Assembly: GCF_015704865.1 (NCBI RefSeq)
Contig: NZ_JADQTO010000004.1
Coordinates: 260,755-324,754 of the forward strand
Direction: 5' to 3'
From: Actinoplanes aureus
GTDB lineage: Bacteria; Actinomycetota; Actinomycetes; Mycobacteriales; Micromonosporaceae
DNA length: 64,000 bases
Of the stretch, positions 60,343 to 64,000 are shown one piece after another. Below the pieces are notes generated by a model. The model was not told the DNA's origin. It was given only the letters and a program-made list of their open reading frames with translations, and searched no databases. Both the position numbers and the translations under genes were made by a program. Numbering within the stretch: the stretch's first letter is position 1; each line of letters opens with the position of its first letter.

Positions 60343-61332
60343 CTACGGGGTCGCTTTCAACGTGGCGGAGGGTGATTCTCCGAAGCGCTGCCGGTAGGCC
60401 GACGCGAACCGGCCCAGATGGGCGAAGCCCCAGCGGTGTGCCACGGTGGCGACCGTGATCCGGGCCGGATCGCCGCGCCGCAGAGCGTCCCGGGCCCGGG
60501 ACAGGCGTACCTGCTGCAGGTAGGTCATCGGCGCGTTGCCGACGTGCCGGCGGAATCCCTCCTGCAACGACCGCACGCTCATCCCGGCTATCACGGCGAG
60601 CTCGCCCACGGTGAAGTTGCGCTCCGGCTCGTCGTTGATGGCCTCCACCGCGCGCCGGATGGCCCGTGGTGGTCCCGCGGTGACCGGCAGCGTCAGCTCG
60701 TCGTGGTAGCGGTGCGGCACGCTCAGCAGCAGGCCGCTCAGCACGCTGCTGCACAGCTGCTCGGCGATGAGCGGCTGGTAGATGAGGCTGCTCTCGTGCT
60801 CGAGTTCCTCGTGCAGCAGCCGGATCAGCCGGCTCCAGCTGTGCGCCGGACCGTCGCCGAGGTCGAAGGACGTAGGCAGGTCGATCGGGCCGTCGATCGG
60901 ATGACCGAGCAGCGCGGCCAGCTCGGCCTCCAGCGCACCCCGCTCGATCCGCACCTCCAGCTCCGCGGAATTCGCCTCGTGCCGCAGGTGGATCGGGTCG
61001 CCGGGCCGGAAGACAAGGGCGGTGGCGGGTGTCACCGTGACCTCCTGCCCGGCGTGCCGGGAGCGGATCTCCCCGGCCGTCGGCAGCGTCACGTGGTACG
61101 CGTCCATCTCCGGCGCGACCAGCGTGGCACAACCGGCGAACGTGAAGTGCCCGACGGTGAGGGGTCCGAGTTGGATCAGCTCCACCTCCACCCGGGTCTT
61201 CTCGCCGTCGGAGGCGTCGAGCGACACCGGGTGGTAAAAACGATTCAGAACATCGCGAGCCCGCACGGCGTCGACACTGTCGAAGTAAACGGTTCCCGGC
61301 GCCGACATGAGACGCGGAAGGCCGTCAACCAT
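60343..61332 (-). CDS. AraC-family transcriptional regulator
   Basis: A 329-aa regulator. The N-terminal 200 residues are an AraC_binding_2-type sensor (MDAYHVTLPTAGEIRSRHAGQ), the C-terminal 110 hold two helix-turn-helix motifs (ELAVIAGMSVRSLQEGFRRHVGNAPMTYLQQVRL and WGFAHLGRFASAYRQRFGESPS, described here as about 240-275 and 295-320). Effector unknown. Start ambiguous: ATG at 61332 or at 61308. Confidence 0.9.
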   Translation of the reverse strand: MVDGLPRLMSAPGTVYFDSVDAVRARDVLNRFYHPVSLDASDGEKTRVEVELIQLGPLTVGHFTFAGCATLVAPEMDAYHVTLPTAGEIRSRHAGQEVTVTPATALVFRPGDPIHLRHEANSAELEVRIERGALEAELAALLGHPIDGPIDLPTSFDLGDGPAHSWSRLIRLLHEELEHESSLIYQPLIAEQLCSSVLSGLLLSVPHRYHDELTLPVTAGPPRAIRRAVEAINDEPERNFTVGELAVIAGMSVRSLQEGFRRHVGNAPMTYLQQVRLSRARDALRRGDPARITVATVAHRWGFAHLGRFASAYRQRFGESPSATLKATP

Positions 61333-61390
61333 CGCGCCCGGCGGTCCATCGCATACGGTGAGTATTCGGTCAAAGCCCGTAGACAGTCAA

Positions 61391-61461
61391 CGTAGGCGCC
61401 ACGCAGTGACCGTTCCAGCACATTCCGGCCATATGAACTACTCTGGCGTTCCGCGCCTACG
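61391..61461. promoter_or_regulatory. Inverted repeat CGTAGGCGC ... GCGCCTACG
   Basis: CGTAGGCGC (61391-61399) and GCGCCTACG (61453-61461) are perfect complements 53 bp apart in the gap between the AraC and STAS genes, which are divergent. A looping operator is possible. Confidence 0.35.
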
Positions 61462-61617
61462 TGGCGTAACTTGCAGACCAGCGGATTGTTGTAGGAACGC
61501 GGGTTCCGGTTGGTGTCCCCCAGCGCGCACCGCTCAGGCACGGCCCTTTCGGCCGGCGCTCCGTGTCCCGCGGAAAGTCGGCGTCGGCTCCGGCTCGACG
61601 CCAGGAAGAGGGCAGCT

Positions 61618-61974
61618 GTGTATCTGCCGATCACGACCCGCCAGCTGGCCGACGGCACCGTCGAGATCGCACCTAGTGGTGAGATCGATCTGGACAACGC
61701 TCACGTCATGAGGGATGCCGTCAACGACGTGCTGACCAGCATGACGCCGAGCAAGATCTGCCTGGACCTCCAGCGGGTGATGCTGATCGACAGCATCGGG
61801 ATCGGCATCCTGGTCGCCTGCTTCCACACCGCCGCGGCGAGCGGCGTCAAGCTGGTGGTCAGCCATCCCAGCGCCACCGTCTACCGGCAGCTCTGGGTCT
61901 CCGGGCTGGTCGGCCTGCTCGGGTGTGCCGAGCCGCCCTCACCGCGTACGTCGGTGGGCCTTCGCCCGGCCTGA
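61618..61974 (+). CDS. STAS-domain anti-sigma factor antagonist
   Basis: A 118-aa STAS protein: LADGTVEIAPSGEIDLDNAHVMRDAVNDVL (about 9-37) then the switch Ser in DSIGIGILV (about 60-68). Ser phosphorylation by an RsbW-type kinase is the family mechanism. The GTG at 61618 has AGAGG 7 bases upstream; further upstream starts would add an unlikely Arg-rich extension. An RsbW-like gene is at 11324 but no link is shown. Confidence 0.88.
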   Translation: MYLPITTRQLADGTVEIAPSGEIDLDNAHVMRDAVNDVLTSMTPSKICLDLQRVMLIDSIGIGILVACFHTAAASGVKLVVSHPSATVYRQLWVSGLVGLLGCAEPPSPRTSVGLRPA

Positions 61975-61994
61975 TCCGTTTTCACCCGTCCGAG

Positions 61995-62030
61995 GGGTGC
62001 CGGACGACCGATTCCGACCGGCCGGCACCC
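61995..62030. terminator. Bidirectional terminator hairpin
   Basis: GGGTGCCGG (61995-62003) pairs with CCGGCACCC (62022-62030), between the convergent STAS and MFS genes. Confidence 0.7.
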
Positions 62031-62042
62031 GCTCAGCGGGGA

Positions 62043-63617
62043 TCAGTGCACGGACAGTGCCGCCGCTTCCTCCTGGGCGCGACGCTCGTCGCCGGAGAGC
62101 GTGGAGAGCGGCTTCTCCTTGATGAAGAGCACCGCGATCACCGCCAGGAACGCGATCGGCGCACCGATCAGGAAGAGATCGGCGGTCGCCGTGCCGTAGA
62201 TGTCCTTGACGACGCCGAGCACCTCGGGCGGCAGGGTCTCCAGGTCCGGGACCTGCGCGGTGCCCTCGGACGCGGCCGCGCCGAACCGCTCGCCGAAGAG
62301 CGTGGTGACCCGGCTGGCCAGCACCGCACCGAGAGCGCTGACCCCGATCGAGCCGCCCATGCTGCGGAAGAAGGTCAGGGCGGAGGTGGTGGCGCCCAGC
62401 TCGGCGGCCGGCACGTCGTTCTGCGCGGCGAGGACCAGGTTCTGCATCAGCAGACCGACACCGATGCCCAGCACCGCCATGTAGACCGAGAGCACGAGCA
62501 CACTCGTACCGGCGCCGATGGTGCTCAGCAGCAGCATGCCGGCGGTCATCACCACCGAACCGGCCACCAGATACGCCTTCCATTTGCCGTATTTCGTGAT
62601 GAGCGCACCGGCGACGGTGGAGGAGACGAGCAGACCGAAGACCATCGGCAGGCCCATCAGCCCGGCGACGGTCGGCGACTTGCCGAGCGAGATCTGGAAG
62701 TACTGCGAGAGGAAGACCGTACCGCCGAACATCGCGACACCCACCAGCACGCTGGCGACGATGGCGAGGGTGACGGTGCGGTGCCGGAAGATGCCGAGCG
62801 GGATGATCGGCTCCTTGGCCTTCGACTCGACGAACACCGCCAGCGCCAGCAGCACCAGGCCGCCCGCGACCATGGCCGCGGTCTGCCAGGAGGCCCACTC
62901 GAAGTGCGCGCCGGCCAGCGTGGACCAGATCAGCAGGGTGCTCACACCCGCGGTGATCAGCAGCGCGCCGAGCCAGTCGATGCTCACCTCGCGGCGGATG
63001 ACCGGCAGGTGCAGCGTCTTCTGCAGCAACGCGATCGCGATCACCGAGAACGGCACGCCGATCAGGAAGCACCAGCGCCAGCCCAGCCAGGACGTGTCGA
63101 CGAGCACGCCGCCGATCAGCGGGCCGGCGATGGTGCCGACGCCGAAGACCGCGCCGAACATGCCGGAGTAGCGGCCGAGCTCCCGGGGCGGGATCATCGC
63201 GGCCATCACGATCATCGCGAGCGCGGTCATGCCGCCCGCGCCGACGCCCTGGATGATCCGGCTGACCAGCAGCATCTCCACGTTCGGGGTGAGGCCGGCG
63301 ACCAGCGAGCCGGCCACGAACAGGCCGAGGGAGAGCTGGATCAGCAGCTTCTTGCTCCAGAGGTCGGCCATCTTGCCCCAGAGCGGGACGGTGGCCGTCA
63401 TGGCGAGCAGCTCGGTCGTGACGATCCAGGTGTAGACGGACTGGCTGCCGTTCAGGTCGGCGATGATCCGGGGCAGCGCGTTGGCCACCACGGTGGAGGC
63501 CAGGATGCTCACGAACATGCCGAGCATGAGGCCGGAGAGGGCCTGGAGCACCTCTCGGCGTGACATCCGGCCGGACGACTCGGCGTCCGCGGGGGGTTTT
63601 GTTTCTGTGCTGGTCAT
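62043..63617 (-). CDS. MFS drug efflux transporter (DHA2, 14-TM type)
   Basis: A 524-aa transporter of the DHA2 (EmrB/QacA) family with about 14 transmembrane helices; motif A-like WGKMADLWSKKLLIQ (about 83-97) and motif C region GAVFGVGTIAGPLIGG (near 150-165). It exports drugs or toxic compounds with protons. It follows the TetR gene with an ATGA overlap (63614-63617), so it is in a self-regulated efflux operon. Confidence 0.95.
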   Translation of the reverse strand: MTSTETKPPADAESSGRMSRREVLQALSGLMLGMFVSILASTVVANALPRIIADLNGSQSVYTWIVTTELLAMTATVPLWGKMADLWSKKLLIQLSLGLFVAGSLVAGLTPNVEMLLVSRIIQGVGAGGMTALAMIVMAAMIPPRELGRYSGMFGAVFGVGTIAGPLIGGVLVDTSWLGWRWCFLIGVPFSVIAIALLQKTLHLPVIRREVSIDWLGALLITAGVSTLLIWSTLAGAHFEWASWQTAAMVAGGLVLLALAVFVESKAKEPIIPLGIFRHRTVTLAIVASVLVGVAMFGGTVFLSQYFQISLGKSPTVAGLMGLPMVFGLLVSSTVAGALITKYGKWKAYLVAGSVVMTAGMLLLSTIGAGTSVLVLSVYMAVLGIGVGLLMQNLVLAAQNDVPAAELGATTSALTFFRSMGGSIGVSALGAVLASRVTTLFGERFGAAASEGTAQVPDLETLPPEVLGVVKDIYGTATADLFLIGAPIAFLAVIAVLFIKEKPLSTLSGDERRAQEEAAALSVH

Positions 63618-64000
63618 GCGTCGGATTCCTCGATCGTGCTGACAGGGGCGGCCAGGCCGGCGGCGACGATGCCGAAGGCCTCGCGGGTGTGGTCGGAGAG
63701 GGGGCGCGCGCCGCCGGTGTCGGCCGCCCAGCGCATCACCGCGACCCGCAGGGCGGCGTTGGCGACGGCGGCGGCGACCGGCGGGAAGGGGTGATCCGGC
63801 GGCAGTGAGAGGCGCTCGGCCACGGCCGCGGCGAGCTCCTGCTCGGCGGTCGCGGCGGCGGCGATCAGCAGCGGCAGCAGCTGCGGGTGTGCGCTGATCA
63901 CCCGCATCCTGAGCAGCCAGAGCGCGCGTTCCGCCTGAATCTGGCGCATCGCCGGGCCGAGCGCGGTCAGCAGGGCGTCCAGAAGCGGTGTTCCGGCCGG
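63614..64000 (-). CDS. TetR-family regulator, N-terminus outside the window
   Basis: The frame is open to the right edge, so only the C-terminal 128 residues are visible (starting PAGTPLLDALLTALG...). These are the helical effector domain of a TetR protein (TetR_C, MftR-like); the DNA-binding part is beyond 64000. It ends in an ATGA overlap with the MFS gene. The assignment rests on helix pattern and operon context. Confidence 0.75.
   Translation of the reverse strand, partial: PAGTPLLDALLTALGPAMRQIQAERALWLLRMRVISAHPQLLPLLIAAAATAEQELAAAVAERLSLPPDHPFPPVAAAVANAALRVAVMRWAADTGGARPLSDHTREAFGIVAAGLAAPVSTIEESDA

Noticed and set aside
59801..61132. Minus-strand 443-codon frame overlapping the AraC gene
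   Set aside because: Arg/Ala-rich shadow; the AraC frame has clear helix-turn-helix motifs.

Overview
The window reads as chromosomal DNA of a filamentous actinomycete, most likely the Micromonosporaceae and plausibly Actinoplanes or a close relative. The basis is the very strong G/C bias at third codon positions, the many GTG/TTG starts, a WhiB protein, a nickel superoxide dismutase with its maturation peptidase, an actinobacterial Kgd-type 2-oxoglutarate dehydrogenase followed by its usual 58-aa small neighbour, FHA, STAS and RsbW-type signalling proteins, and secreted chitinases. The genus is inference. No rRNA, tRNA, CRISPR array, phage or intact insertion sequence was seen; the window looks like stable core and lineage-specific chromosome.

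Layout. 1-4.5 kb: a truncated helical-repeat protein diverging from a SIS-domain sugar-phosphate enzyme, a PdtaS-like histidine kinase and a GT-C-type membrane protein. 4.6-8.2 kb: assimilatory sulfate reduction operon (leader peptide, sulfite reductase, zinc-ribbon protein, APS reductase, sirohydrochlorin chelatase-like protein). 8.5-12.6 kb: WhiB protein, lipid kinase, GntR regulator, RsbW-like kinase, and the divergent sodN/sodX pair. 12.7-24 kb: central carbon genes (malic enzyme, ackA-pta, kgd) with a large near-perfect palindrome between two convergent genes at about 15.0-15.3 kb. 24.2-26.5 kb: a hotdog-like protein and an ornithine-lipid gene pair (olsB-olsA). 26.5-34.2 kb: a response regulator/kinase/HtrA protease triad (like mprAB-pepD), then a large PqqD/site-2-protease/CRP-like/FecR fusion protein and a small Cys-rich protein. 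34.1-38.9 kb: MerR-thioredoxin pair, patatin and acyltransferase genes, an LppX-like lipoprotein and an FHA protein. 39-41 kb: rocD-ddaH arginine/ornithine catabolism. 41.3-46.3 kb: a membrane protein, an isolated clpP, an Nei glycosylase, a polysaccharide deacetylase and a GCS2-type ligase. 46.4-50.5 kb: a secreted glycan-degrading island (GH16 beta-glucanase and two GH18 chitinases sharing a near-identical binding module). 50.5-64 kb: DedA, a PadR-controlled membrane protein, a GH13 enzyme, an SDR, a YgiB/YgiC-like pair, several small membrane or secreted proteins, an oxidoreductase, an AraC regulator, a STAS protein and a TetR-MFS efflux operon that runs off the right edge.

How the parts work together. 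The sulfur operon is translationally coupled throughout and starts with a cysteine-containing leader peptide of the actinobacterial RRHVD type, suggesting cysteine-responsive control. The response regulator operon and htrA share a 19-bp motif in front of each, suggesting autoregulation plus protease control. Next to this envelope-stress module lies the most unusual gene of the window, the multi-domain fusion at 30718-33903, whose peptidase motif has lost its first zinc-ligand histidine. Other points worth following are the 285-bp palindrome, a second inverted repeat at 56.9 kb, a short repeat found upstream of two unrelated genes, and the possibility that the ddaH-rocD pair is an arginine dihydrolase route.
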